Below, piece after piece: positions 1-7,466 of a DNA stretch of 9,851 bases. The DNA comes from an uncultured Alistipes sp. Lineage in GTDB: Bacteria; Bacteroidota; Bacteroidia; Bacteroidales; Rikenellaceae. Made by a program: the position numbers and the translations under genes. The notes beneath the pieces are model-generated. The model had not been told where the DNA came from. It ran no database searches and saw only the letters and a list, made by a program, of their open reading frames with translations. The stretch lies in NCBI GenBank assembly GCA_900546005.1, contig URBJ01000082.1, positions 1-9,851 of the forward strand. The letters run 5' to 3'. How positions within the stretch are numbered: the first letter of the stretch is position 1; each line of letters starts with the position of its first letter.

Positions 1-2216
1 CAGAAGGAGAGGGTCCAGTTCCGTTTCTGGATGCCGACAGAGGCCCCGAGCAGGCTGTAAAACGGTTGACGCAGCGAGTTCTCCTCGTTCCAATAGAAGG
101 GCCCGGCGCCGCGCAGATCGCAGTGCAGCAGAATGCGGTCGATCCATTTGCCTACGTTGATCGAGTAGTCCCCACTCAGAGCAAAGGTGTGAGTCGGAGC
201 GTAGGGAATATAGTTTCCCGCATAGGAGGTTGTGCCGCTGTTGTAGCTCAGGAAACGGGCATTCGTGTATCCGTAGCTTCCGTTGAGGGTAAGGTCGGCG
301 ATCGAATAGGAGATCGAGGTTTCGGCCCCGAAGCTCCGTGTACGCCCAGCATTCGACATCATGCGGCCCGTACTTTTCCCGGGAGGGAATACGGTGAGCT
401 GCTGGTTCCGGCAGTCGATATAGAAGAGGGCGAGATCGGCCTTCAGTGATCCGTCGAACCACAGAAAATGGCCGCCGATCTCATAATTCCAGTTGTGTTC
501 CGGTTTGTAGGTGGTGGCGGATGCGTTGTCGTAGGAGGCAGACGGCGATCCTTCGGGATAGACGCCCAAGTCCTCCATCATGTCGTTCATCATCCGGCTT
601 TGGAGAATGTCGGAGAAGATCTGGGTATTGAAACCGCCTGCTTTGTATCCTTTGGCGACGGAGGCGTACAGGTTGCCGGATTGGAATCGGTAGGAGGCCG
701 AAAGGCGCGGCAGGAATTCGTAGAACGAGAGGCGTTCCTTACCGCTCATCGTTGTGACCAGCGGGCGATATTCGGGCATGGTCATCGTAAAGCGGTAGTT
801 CAGTTCGGCGCTGTTGTCGTGTCGCATGGCCGCATGTTCGTAGTCAAACCGGATGCCGGCGGTTACGGTCCAGCGGTTCAGGTGCAGGGTCGACTGGTGG
901 TAGAGGGCAGCGCCCCATGTCGGCAGTTTGAAGTCGTCCGTGATGACGAATTGGTTTTCCCGGATCAGAATATCTTCGTCGGGAAAGATATGGTGGATTC
1001 CGGCATTGATATTTTCGAGGATCAGTTCGTCGATACCGGCACGTTTGAAGGTTACCGGTGCCCGCATGTCGTTATATTTGAAAAATCCGAAGAGTCCGCA
1101 CAGGGTTTGCCACCGTTTGGCGCGGTTGCGGGTCCGGAAGACGAAGTCTTGCGTTACGGCGTGTTCGTTCTGGCTCTGGATGAGGGTGAAGATCGGCCGG
1201 GGCTGGAAGTCCTGATCGAGGACCATTTCGTCGTTCGTGTACTGGTAACTCGTAATGCTCGAAAACTCCATCTCACTGCCGGTGTGGCGTATCGAGATGC
1301 CCTCGCTCAGCGTGAATCGATCGTAGCTGCACGGGTCGTCGTGGCAGACCGGAAGCGTCCCTTTGCCGGTCGAATCGACTTGGGCGTAGGGGAAGCCACC
1401 TTGTCGCACGTTGTTGACGGATAGCGTGTTGTCGATGCTCCATGAGTTGCGGAGCAGCCAGACGATCCGGTTGCGGAAGCCGAACTCGTGGCTCCAGTCG
1501 CAGTTCCGGTTGTCGTAAGCGTTTTTGAAGAATCCGTCGCTACGGTCGTAGTAGGCGGCAACGGAGTATCCGAAGGAGTCGTTCGGCTTTTCATAGACCG
1601 AAATCCGCCCGTTGAATGTGTTGGCACTGCCGTACTCGACACCGATCCGGACCCCTTGATAGTCGAGCGGCGAAAGGGTGTAAAGGTTTATGACGCCACC
1701 GATCGTATTCCGACCGTAAAGCGAACTTTGCGGACCGCGCAGCACCTCCACCTGCCGGATGTCATAAAATCCGAAATCGTAGTTGTTTTTGTTGAGGTAG
1801 GGGATGTTGTCCACATAGAGTCCGATGGCCGGCTGGTCGATGCGGGCACCGATTCCCCTGATGTAGATCGAGGAGGTCATCTTCGATCCGTAGTCGGGAA
1901 TGTAGAGGTTGGGCGTGATGAGCGACAGGTCGCGGACGGCTTCGATCCGTTCGCTGCGGATGCGGCCCATGCCGACCGATGTCGTGGAGATGGCTTGCGA
2001 GGCGTCCTGTTTCGGGGAGGTGTTGACGACGACTTCGGGAATTTCGTAGGTCGAGAGGGTATCTGTCCGGTTCGCGGGAGCCTTGATTAATGTATGGGCA
2101 TCGGTGTTTTCTGCACTTTTCGGAAGGTGAGCTTGCTCGGTTTCGGTCGTGTGCCGTGCTTCGGCTACGGCGGTCAGAGCGACCAGCATATAGAGGGTTA
2201 AGAGAATTCTTGCCAC
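1..2216 (-). CDS. TonB-dependent outer-membrane receptor (3' end beyond window)
   Basis: This reading frame encodes an outer-membrane beta-barrel transporter that would import a scarce ligand (siderophore, haem, cobalamin or similar) using TonB/ExbBD energy. It is open for 738 codons and runs off the left edge; judging by family length about 40-60 residues are missing. Seen directly: a signal peptide (MARILLTLYMLVALTAVAEA), a TonB-box-like stretch near residues 58-64 (EIPEVVV), a plug domain about 70-180 with SIYIRGIG, GLYVDNIPY and VEVLRGPQSSLYGRNTIGG, then a barrel with alternating aromatic strands such as VAKGYKAGGFN. There is no carboxypeptidase-like N-terminal domain and no SusD neighbour, so it is a Cir/FecA-like receptor, not a SusC glycan porin. 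C291 and C296 probably form a loop disulfide. I chose the GTG at 2214-2216 because it gives a charged signal-peptide start 18 bp after the -7 box. TTG at 2237 falls inside that box, and ATG at 2189 leaves a short, uncharged leader. The ligand cannot be assigned. Confidence 0.93.
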   Translation of the reverse strand, partial: MARILLTLYMLVALTAVAEARHTTETEQAHLPKSAENTDAHTLIKAPANRTDTLSTYEIPEVVVNTSPKQDASQAISTTSVGMGRIRSERIEAVRDLSLITPNLYIPDYGSKMTSSIYIRGIGARIDQPAIGLYVDNIPYLNKNNYDFGFYDIRQVEVLRGPQSSLYGRNTIGGVINLYTLSPLDYQGVRIGVEYGSANTFNGRISVYEKPNDSFGYSVAAYYDRSDGFFKNAYDNRNCDWSHEFGFRNRIVWLLRNSWSIDNTLSVNNVRQGGFPYAQVDSTGKGTLPVCHDDPCSYDRFTLSEGISIRHTGSEMEFSSITSYQYTNDEMVLDQDFQPRPIFTLIQSQNEHAVTQDFVFRTRNRAKRWQTLCGLFGFFKYNDMRAPVTFKRAGIDELILENINAGIHHIFPDEDILIRENQFVITDDFKLPTWGAALYHQSTLHLNRWTVTAGIRFDYEHAAMRHDNSAELNYRFTMTMPEYRPLVTTMSGKERLSFYEFLPRLSASYRFQSGNLYASVAKGYKAGGFNTQIFSDILQSRMMNDMMEDLGVYPEGSPSASYDNASATTYKPEHNWNYEIGGHFLWFDGSLKADLALFYIDCRNQQLTVFPPGKSTGRMMSNAGRTRSFGAETSISYSIADLTLNGSYGYTNARFLSYNSGTTSYAGNYIPYAPTHTFALSGDYSINVGKWIDRILLHCDLRGAGPFYWNEENSLRQPFYSLLGASVGIQKRNWTLSF

Positions 2217-2234
2217 AACACGTTCATTTTGTCG

Positions 2235-2242
2235 CAAAGATA
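2235..2242 (-). promoter_or_regulatory. -7 promoter element of the TonB receptor gene
   Basis: The minus strand reads TATCTTTG here, an exact match to the Bacteroidota -7 consensus TAnnTTTG, 18 bp before the GTG start. The position where a -33 TTTG should lie (about 2262-2266) does not match; the nearest TTG (2259-2261) is only 16 bp away. A good -7 with a missing -33 is typical of activator-dependent promoters and fits the AraC-family gene next door. The transcription start would be near 2229. Confidence 0.6.
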
Positions 2243-2264
2243 TTCTCTTTAGACCATACAATAG

Positions 2265-2291
2265 TAGGATGATCTTCGCCGGCTTTAGGAT
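2265..2291. promoter_or_regulatory. Candidate AraC-type operator: TAGGAT direct repeat, 21 bp period
   Basis: TAGGAT occurs on the plus strand at 2265-2270 and again at 2286-2291, exactly 21 bp (two helical turns) apart. AraC-family activators usually bind direct repeats with this period. The promoter-proximal copy lies where the -33 element of the receptor promoter would be, and the distal copy overlaps the stop codon of the AraC-family gene. This is the layout of a class II activator site. A six-base repeat can occur by chance, so the assignment is an inference. Confidence 0.3.
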
Positions 2292-3181
2292 TTTTCTGAC
2301 CTGTTGCGGAAGACGGAGGGCGAAACGCCGACGTGTTTTTTGAACAGCCGGGCAAAGTACGACGGATCGAGAATGCCGACGCGCGTGGCGACTTCGCCGA
2401 TCGGGGTATCGGTCTGGCTGAGCAGGTTTTTTGCCTCCATAATGACGGCCTCTTCGATCCACGCCAAAGGGGTGCGGCCCGTGTGCTTTTTGATGACTCG
2501 GTGGAGGTGTGCGGTGCTTACGTTGAGTTTTTCGGCGTAGACACTGATCGAATCGCCCCGGCTGAAGTGGTCGAAAACCAGATCGATGAAGCGGTTACAG
2601 AGGGAGTTTTTCCGTCCTGTGCTCCATTCGGCTGCAAGGGGGTGCTGGTTAGCGGCATCCATTTCGGTCAGCAGGGCAACCATATAGGCACGGATGATCT
2701 CCCGATTCCGGTTTCCCGCATTCTCGGCAGCGAGCCGTTCGAAGAGGTGGGCGATGTGTACGGTGGTCTCCGCGTCGAATGAGATTTTTGGCGGATGGAT
2801 CTTCTTCAGCAGGCTAAACTCTTTGGACTTATCTCCTGCGGGATTCTCCTCGATCAGACTGATATGGAACCCTCCCATATATCCCGAACAGTTGTTGTAG
2901 TAGCGGACCGAGAAGGATTGTCCGGCCGGGACGATGCAGCCGTCGCCTTTCCGGAAAAGCAGTGTCTGATCGCCGAGGGAGATGAGTGCCTCGCCGTCAG
3001 TCAGAAAAATGAAGCTATGGAGGGCAGCCCGGATGTGAGGAGTTGGACTCTCCATCCGCGACGATGTGCCGTTCAGCCGCTTGATCGTAAAGGGAGCTGA
3101 AGCATGCGTGAGCATGTGCTCCATGCGTTCGATCATGACCGAAGGGCTGTGTGGATCGTGAGGCGGATAGGGATGGTCCAT
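2285..3181 (-). CDS. AraC-family transcriptional regulator
   Basis: A 298-residue cytoplasmic regulator with the usual AraC architecture. Residues about 50-108 form a cupin-type ligand-binding domain (AALHSFIFLTDGEALISLG, then FRKGDGCIVPAGQSFSVRYY). Residues about 195-295 carry the double helix-turn-helix: first HTH around SISVYAEKLNVSTAHLHRVI, second around PIGEVATRVGILDPSYFARLF, ending in the family signature FKKHVGVSPSVFRN. Length is normal for the family. The ATG at 3181 lies 21 bp after a -7 box. The gene sits 68 bp upstream of the TonB receptor on the same strand, with a separate promoter in between, so it is probably a local activator of that receptor responding to its substrate or a derivative. 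The effector is unknown, and the cupin fold alone does not say whether it is a sugar, siderophore or other small molecule. Confidence 0.93.
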   Translation of the reverse strand: MDHPYPPHDPHSPSVMIERMEHMLTHASAPFTIKRLNGTSSRMESPTPHIRAALHSFIFLTDGEALISLGDQTLLFRKGDGCIVPAGQSFSVRYYNNCSGYMGGFHISLIEENPAGDKSKEFSLLKKIHPPKISFDAETTVHIAHLFERLAAENAGNRNREIIRAYMVALLTEMDAANQHPLAAEWSTGRKNSLCNRFIDLVFDHFSRGDSISVYAEKLNVSTAHLHRVIKKHTGRTPLAWIEEAVIMEAKNLLSQTDTPIGEVATRVGILDPSYFARLFKKHVGVSPSVFRNRSEKS

Positions 3182-3202
3182 AAGTTTTTGCCGTTATGTG
3201 GA

Positions 3203-3210
3203 CAAATGTA
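3203..3210 (-). promoter_or_regulatory. -7 promoter element of the AraC-family gene
   Basis: The minus strand reads TACATTTG, matching TAnnTTTG, 21 bp before the ATG at 3181. I find no TTTG at the -33 distance. The rest of the gap up to the DUF2461 stop (3211-3340) holds a short inverted repeat, CAGAC-GT-GTCTG at about 3293-3304, with no T-tract after it on the minus strand, and nothing else I can name. Confidence 0.5.
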
Positions 3211-3340
3211 GCGAATTTTTGAAATTTTTGATGGGTTCTTTTCGGGCTCAGCTCCGTACGGCTATTTTTCGTTTGAACCTTTTTTGTGAGCCAGACGTGT
3301 CTGCCACGAAGTGTCTGTGCAGGAGTTGGATAGACGGAGG

Positions 3341-4027
3341 CTACTCCCTTTCGCTTCGAACGAGATCAATGGCTCGATTGAGAAAGGCATTGAAGGGTTG
3401 GGCCGTCCGGAACTGTTCCAGTGTACGGGCCAGCAGTCGCTCCTCTTTCATACACATGAACCGTTCATTGACATAGCGCTCCAGAAAGAAGTCCTTTAAT
3501 TTAAAGTATTCGGCACAGGGAGAATCGGCCGGGAATCCGTTTGGAATTTTTTTTAGGGTGTTGTCGTGACACAGCGCGAATCCGGAGGCCTGTTCGAGTG
3601 CCTCTACGAAATCTTGGCCGTTGTCCCGGATCTCTTCCCGCACGCCGCGCAGAATCTCGGGGGAGGGACGGTACAGTCCGGCCGAGAGCAGAGGCCCGCC
3701 GACAAATCCACTTCCGGCGGGTTCGACATGGAAATAGTATCCCGCATAGCCCGATCGCTTCCCGTGTGGACAGATGTAGGCCCCCATGTGGGTTTTGTAA
3801 GGCGATTTGTCGAGCGAGAAGCGCGTATCCCGATAGATGCGGTAGGTGCAGTCGGCAGCGGAGAGGTTCCCTATCGAAGGGTCGAATCCGGCGATACCGA
3901 CGATCAGTCGTTCGACGAATGCGGTAAACTGCTCAGCCGCTTCTCGATAGCGCGTACGATTCGCTTCGAACCAGACGCGGTTGTTGTTGCGTTGCAGCTC
4001 TTTCAAAAATTCGATTACGGTTTTCAT
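3341..4027 (-). CDS. DUF2461 (TIGR02453-type) conserved protein
   Basis: A 228-residue soluble protein of the DUF2461 family, whose function is not established. Family hallmarks are visible: an N-terminal LKELQRNNNRVWFEANR segment (residues 8-24), the central conserved block YRIYRDTRFSLDKSPYKTHM (62-81) followed by GAYI, the HVEPAGSGFVGGPL stretch (100-113) and LKKIPNGFPADSP (158-170). There is no signal peptide or membrane segment. Length matches the family (about 210-230). The frame stays open upstream to 4348, but the ATG at 4027 is the right start: homology-like sequence begins at MKTVIEFLKEL, and the upstream part runs through a terminator hairpin and into the end of floA. It appears to be a single-gene unit between the FloA terminator and the AraC gene. 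It has no obvious functional link to its neighbours. Confidence 0.9.
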   Translation of the reverse strand: MKTVIEFLKELQRNNNRVWFEANRTRYREAAEQFTAFVERLIVGIAGFDPSIGNLSAADCTYRIYRDTRFSLDKSPYKTHMGAYICPHGKRSGYAGYYFHVEPAGSGFVGGPLLSAGLYRPSPEILRGVREEIRDNGQDFVEALEQASGFALCHDNTLKKIPNGFPADSPCAEYFKLKDFFLERYVNERFMCMKEERLLARTLEQFRTAQPFNAFLNRAIDLVRSERE

Positions 4028-4042
4028 GCGGTGTTTTTGTTT

Positions 4043-4070
4043 AAAAAGTATCTGGATGATCCTGAGCAAA
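4043..4070 (-). promoter_or_regulatory. Weak candidate promoter for the DUF2461 gene
   Basis: The minus strand has TACTTTTT at 4043-4050, one base off TAnnTTTG and 15 bp before the ATG, with a TTTG at 4067-4070. The 16 bp spacer is shorter than the usual 19-21. It is the best match in the gap, but only suggestive. Confidence 0.3.
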
Positions 4071-4136
4071 GAAATCCGACCAAAGGGGACGTAGGATCGA
4101 CCTGTTCGGTGGAAGTGAGCCTCGATCGGTCCCGAA

Positions 4137-4174
4137 CAAAAAATGCCCTGTTCTCGGAGATCAGAGCATTTTTG
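4137..4174 (-). terminator. Intrinsic terminator after floA
   Basis: Arms AAAAAATGC (4138-4146) and GCATTTTT (4166-4173) pair closely, and an inner CTG/CAG (4148-4150 with 4162-4164) extends the stem. On the minus strand the stem ends GGGC followed by six T residues, the classic form. The A-tract on the other side makes it look bidirectional. It separates the SPOR-nfeD-floA unit from the DUF2461 gene. Confidence 0.65.
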
Positions 4175-4200
4175 TTTTTGTCGAAAAGGATGGTCATCGC

Positions 4201-4228
4201 CCCTCCCTTTATATATATAAGAGGAGGG
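4201..4228 (-). repeat. GC-clamped hairpin just after the floA stop
   Basis: CCCTCC (4201-4206) pairs with GGAGGG (4223-4228), and an AT-rich inner stem around ATATATATA continues it after one mismatch. It starts 8 bp past the floA stop codon. No T-tract follows on the minus strand, so it may protect the mRNA 3' end or assist the stronger terminator about 30 bp further on, not act alone. Confidence 0.45.
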
Positions 4229-4235
4229 TATGGAC

Positions 4236-5204
4236 CTATTTCTTATCCGATTTGATGATTCCTTCGCGCATGTGTGTATCGGCTTGGATATTCTGCAATT
4301 TGTAGTAGTCCATGATGCCGAGATTGCCTTCGCGGAAAGCTTCGGCAATGGCCAAAGGAATCTCAGCCTCAGCCAGAATTACTTTTGCACGAGCCTCCTG
4401 TGCTTTGGCTTTCTGCTCCTGCTCTTCGGCAATGGCCATGGCACGTTTCTCTTCGGCTTTAGCCTGAGCGATATTTTTGTCGGCATTGGCCTGATCCATC
4501 TGCAGTACGGCTCCGATATTCTTTCCTACATCGATGTCGGCGATGTCGATCGAAAGGATTTCGAAGGCGGTGCCAGCATCGAGTCCCTTTTCGAGTACGA
4601 CCCGGGAGATGAAGTCCGGATTTTCGAGTACGGATTTGTGGGTGATCGAGGAGCCGATCGACGAAACGATCCCTTCACCGACACGGGCCAGAACAGTATC
4701 CTCACCGGCACCTCCGACCAATTGTTTGATGTTTGCACGCACCGTAACGCGGGCTTTTGCGATCAGCTGGATTCCGTCTTTGGCCACGGCTGCAACCGGG
4801 GGCGTATTGATAACTTTCGGGTTGACCGACATCTGTACGGCTTCGGCCACATTTCGGCCGGCCAGATCGATCGCGGCGGCCATCCGGAAATCGAGTGCGA
4901 TGTTGGCTTTCTGGGCCGAGATGAGGGCTGTTACGACGTTAGGCACATTACCTCCGGCCAAGAAGTGGGCTTCCAGATCGTTGGCCGAGAGTTGCAGTCC
5001 GGCTTTCGTGCCGGCGATCATCTGGTTGACGATCATGGCGGGCGGTACCTTCCGGAAACGCATCAGTACCAGTTGCAGCAGACTGATTCGCACGCCCGAT
5101 ACCAGAGCCGAAAACCATAGTCCGATCGGAATGAAGTAGAGGATGAACCACAGAACGATCAGGGCGACGATCGCCGCAATCCAGATACCTAAATTTTCGA
5201 TCAT
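4236..5204 (-). CDS. floA: Flotillin-like protein FloA (UPF0365 / YqfA type)
   Basis: A 322-residue SPFH-family membrane scaffold that organises ordered membrane microdomains (known from Bacillus FloA; inferred here). A hydrophobic N-terminus (about 6-30, with a further hydrophobic stretch to about 48) anchors it in the inner membrane facing the cytoplasm. The SPFH domain follows (about 50-225), with family-typical stretches such as [39 protein letters not shown] and [20 protein letters not shown]. Next come the Ala/Glu/Lys-rich flotillin coiled coil (about 235-285, [20 protein letters not shown]) and a C-terminal helix [19 protein letters not shown]. Length is close to the usual 320-330. It lies 89 bp downstream of an nfeD gene, a conserved pairing. 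The gap has no TAnnTTTG box but has an A-rich leader before the ATG, so it is probably co-transcribed and separately well translated. It is followed by two hairpins. Confidence 0.96.
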   Translation of the reverse strand: MIENLGIWIAAIVALIVLWFILYFIPIGLWFSALVSGVRISLLQLVLMRFRKVPPAMIVNQMIAGTKAGLQLSANDLEAHFLAGGNVPNVVTALISAQKANIALDFRMAAAIDLAGRNVAEAVQMSVNPKVINTPPVAAVAKDGIQLIAKARVTVRANIKQLVGGAGEDTVLARVGEGIVSSIGSSITHKSVLENPDFISRVVLEKGLDAGTAFEILSIDIADIDVGKNIGAVLQMDQANADKNIAQAKAEEKRAMAIAEEQEQKAKAQEARAKVILAEAEIPLAIAEAFREGNLGIMDYYKLQNIQADTHMREGIIKSDKK

Positions 5205-5293
5205 AAATTTTGTTTTTTAGTAGTGTTTGTATTGATTTTGTTTTAGTTTTCAGCTTAAAAGGTTAGGTCAGGTGAAATGCGGGGAAGCCCGGT

Positions 5294-5857
5294 TCAGCTG
5301 TCTGCTTTCGTTTTGCCCGACAGAAATTCAAGCGGAGAGGGTTCCGTAGCGTTTCCCTTCTCCGTCGGAATAGGATCGGGGCCCCCGACCTTTCGGACGA
5401 CGGCAGCCGTGTTGTCGTAGCCGATCACCTCGACGGTTTGGTGAGGATCGAGAAAGCTGTCGATGGACTTGGCCTCGATGGTAACCTCTCCGAAACGCAC
5501 CTTTCCCATCGGAGCGAGGCGTGTGATCGTTTCACCCTGCTGGCCGATGCGTATGTTTTGTTGTTCGGGGGTAGGGGTTGAGGAGCCCTCGATCGTAGTT
5601 TTCAGCGAGAGTCTTCGCCATGTGTTGGCCCGCAACGAGACGACCACGGCGATGATGGAAAGAATGACGATGCTGGCGACGATGATCGATCCGCCCACGA
5701 CGCCGAAATGGAAGAATCCGTAAAAGATGGCTGCGGCAAACGAGACGAACGCAGCGATTCCGGCCACACTGATGCCCGGCAGCAGAACAAGTTCTGCGAC
5801 CAACAGGATGATTCCGATGACGATCAGGGTAATAATCAGTCCCATAGTGGCGCTCAA
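5294..5857 (-). CDS. Short NfeD-family membrane protein (no protease domain)
   Basis: A 187-residue NfeD-family protein that in other bacteria is paired with a flotillin and thought to act with it in membrane-domain function. Three membrane helices are visible (about 5-24, 31-50, 53-74). A cytoplasmic OB-fold domain follows (about 103-157): IGQQGETITRLAPMGKVRFG, then VTIEAKS and QTVEVIGYDNTAAVVRKV. A polar, proline-rich tail (158-187) ends the protein and is probably unstructured. The ClpP-like serine protease domain of long NfeD proteins is absent, as is normal for the short class. The ATG at 5857 is 16 bp after the stop of the SPOR gene, so the two are almost certainly one transcript; a second in-frame ATG lies four codons on (5845). 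FloA follows. Its exact role is not known. Confidence 0.93.
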   Translation of the reverse strand: MSATMGLIITLIVIGIILLVAELVLLPGISVAGIAAFVSFAAAIFYGFFHFGVVGGSIIVASIVILSIIAVVVSLRANTWRRLSLKTTIEGSSTPTPEQQNIRIGQQGETITRLAPMGKVRFGEVTIEAKSIDSFLDPHQTVEVIGYDNTAAVVRKVGGPDPIPTEKGNATEPSPLEFLSGKTKADS

Positions 5858-5873
5858 TTGGGGTTGCGGTTCG

Positions 5874-7448
5874 TTAATTTTCTATTGTCAGTACGGTGGC
5901 GCTGCCCTGAACGATTTCGTTGATGGAGTTGCAGAGGGCGTCGGCCTCCTCCTTGGAGATGAAGTTGCCGACCGAGTAGAGGTGTGTTCCGTCATCCGTA
6001 ACCGTGCGGGTCAGCTCTTTTCCCGGGGCATATTGTTCGGTCAGCTCCTTGATCGAGGTACTCAGGTTTTCGCCTTGCCCGGCAATCTCCACCCGATAAA
6101 GTGTTTCGGCCGTTTCTGCCGATTCTCCATCAGATTCGGCGTTCGGTTCGCCGATCATGCGGTAGAGCCCGTCTTCCCATACGACGATTTCCGGTTTGCG
6201 GAATCCCATTTTCTTCAGTTGCTCGTAGGCGTTTTCCGCCTCGGAGGCCTCTTTAAATGCTCCTGCATAGTAGACATACCGCTCCTCGTCGTTCTTTTCG
6301 TAACACAATGGTGACACGCCTTTGAATAACGATACCGGTTGCTTCTGGAGGAATGAGCCTAACCGAATGCGGTAGACGGTTCCCTGTTTGTAGAGTTCCA
6401 TCTCGGGGATGGGGTTCGAAGCGTTGTATTTGGCCGGAGAACTCCGTTCGATGTTTCCGTATTCGATGAAGATGCGTTCCTTGGGTTCTATTTTACGCAG
6501 GTTGTAGTTCAATTTTTCGAATGCGGCGGCTTGTTTGGCAATCGAGTCTTGGGCGGCGGTATAACCGAGGATGGAGGATAGCGACTCCTCATAGTCGAGC
6601 AGCAATCGCTTGTCGAGCGGATAGCCGTAGACCGTAGTGGAGACAACCGAATCCATGGCTGCGGCGATCATCTGTCGGTTTTCTTGAAAACGGGTATCGA
6701 AATTTTTCAGCATTTCGGTCTTTCCCATTTTGTCCAACAGGTAGTTGTACGCATAGGTCTTGTTGTCGTAGATGTAGCTCCATGTGTGGGCCAACGAGTC
6801 GTCGACGATTTGGTTGCAACGTTTCAATGAGTCGATCTGGGCGTAACACGTTTCTGCAATCTGTTTGTTGACAGTGGTGTCGTACAGAACGGCCAGCGAG
6901 TCAAGGGTTCGGTAGGTGTCCATATATCTGCTGAGCAGGTCGATCGGGACTTTTTCGAGCTCTTGAGCACGACACAGGGCCTTGTAGTCCTGTTCAGAGA
7001 GGTTTTCTTTGAAGTAGGAGTTGTAGATCAGGTTGGCGACCTGCTTGGCGGCCGGTTTGACAGTGGGCTCTGTTGTCGGGGCGTTGTTGTTCACGCCGTT
7101 GAGCCCCTTGAGTACAAAATCCTGTTCGATTACGCTGATGTCGTTTGAGACGACCCCCTGTTGGTTGCGGACCTCGAAAAGCTCTTTCTCCAACTGGAGA
7201 ATTTTTGTGGCGAGTTGTTCCTTTTCGCTCTCGGGAATGTTCGAGGTGAATAGTTGCCGGGTGGTATTGATCGTCTGCATGATGGAGTCTTCCGTATGTC
7301 GAAGTTGTACCTCCTGTTTGAGCAGCGACATGTAGGTCGTATCGTTTTCGAGCCCGGCGACCCGAGCGGTTACCTCTTGTCCGAAACCGACAACAGGCAG
7401 TACGGCGAGTACGAGAAGGAGAGATATGATTTTGATTCGATAGTGCAT
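5874..7448 (-). CDS. Exported protein with two C-terminal SPOR-like repeats
   Basis: A 524-residue secreted or periplasmic protein I cannot name. A signal peptide is clear (residues 1-23, ending VVGFG before QE); there is no lipobox cysteine. Residues about 40-112 look like charged coiled coil, and 140-320 are helical and rich in Asp, Ser and Lys, with no recognised domain. The C-terminus holds two SPOR-like modules. The first (about 358-430) has YRIRLGSF, then YYAGAFKEASEAENAYEQLKK and a pattern ending EIVVWEDG. The second (about 450-523) has YRVEIAG, then YSVGNFISKEEADALCNSI. SPOR domains bind denuded peptidoglycan glycans at division sites, so wall association is likely by analogy. No lytic or amidase domain is present. 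It is the first gene of a unit with nfeD (16 bp gap) and floA, and its own promoter lies 18 bp upstream of the ATG. Confidence 0.85.
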   Translation of the reverse strand: MHYRIKIISLLLVLAVLPVVGFGQEVTARVAGLENDTTYMSLLKQEVQLRHTEDSIMQTINTTRQLFTSNIPESEKEQLATKILQLEKELFEVRNQQGVVSNDISVIEQDFVLKGLNGVNNNAPTTEPTVKPAAKQVANLIYNSYFKENLSEQDYKALCRAQELEKVPIDLLSRYMDTYRTLDSLAVLYDTTVNKQIAETCYAQIDSLKRCNQIVDDSLAHTWSYIYDNKTYAYNYLLDKMGKTEMLKNFDTRFQENRQMIAAAMDSVVSTTVYGYPLDKRLLLDYEESLSSILGYTAAQDSIAKQAAAFEKLNYNLRKIEPKERIFIEYGNIERSSPAKYNASNPIPEMELYKQGTVYRIRLGSFLQKQPVSLFKGVSPLCYEKNDEERYVYYAGAFKEASEAENAYEQLKKMGFRKPEIVVWEDGLYRMIGEPNAESDGESAETAETLYRVEIAGQGENLSTSIKELTEQYAPGKELTRTVTDDGTHLYSVGNFISKEEADALCNSINEIVQGSATVLTIEN

Positions 7449-7466
7449 AATTCTACAATATGACTA

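Noticed and set aside
468..1424. 318-codon plus-strand ORF, with shorter ones around it
   Set aside because: It is antisense to the TonB receptor, whose minus-strand frame has clear plug and barrel motifs over the same bases. The translation shows no recognisable domain.
3293..3304. CAGAC-GT-GTCTG inverted repeat as a terminator of the DUF2461 gene
   Set aside because: The loop is too small without opening the stem, and no T-tract follows on the minus strand.
3566..4255. 229-codon plus-strand ORF opposite the DUF2461 gene
   Set aside because: It is antisense to strongly conserved DUF2461 motifs and crosses the terminator region.
4028..4348. N-terminal extension of the DUF2461 frame by 107 codons
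   Set aside because: It runs through the terminator hairpin and into the floA 3' end. Family-like sequence begins only at the ATG at 4027.
4230..5120. 296-codon plus-strand ORF opposite floA
   Set aside because: It is a shadow of the floA coding strand; floA has unambiguous SPFH and flotillin features.
5282..5293. CGGG/CCCG hairpin after the nfeD stop as a terminator
   Set aside because: The stem is only about four base pairs with no T-tract, and nfeD and floA are normally co-transcribed.
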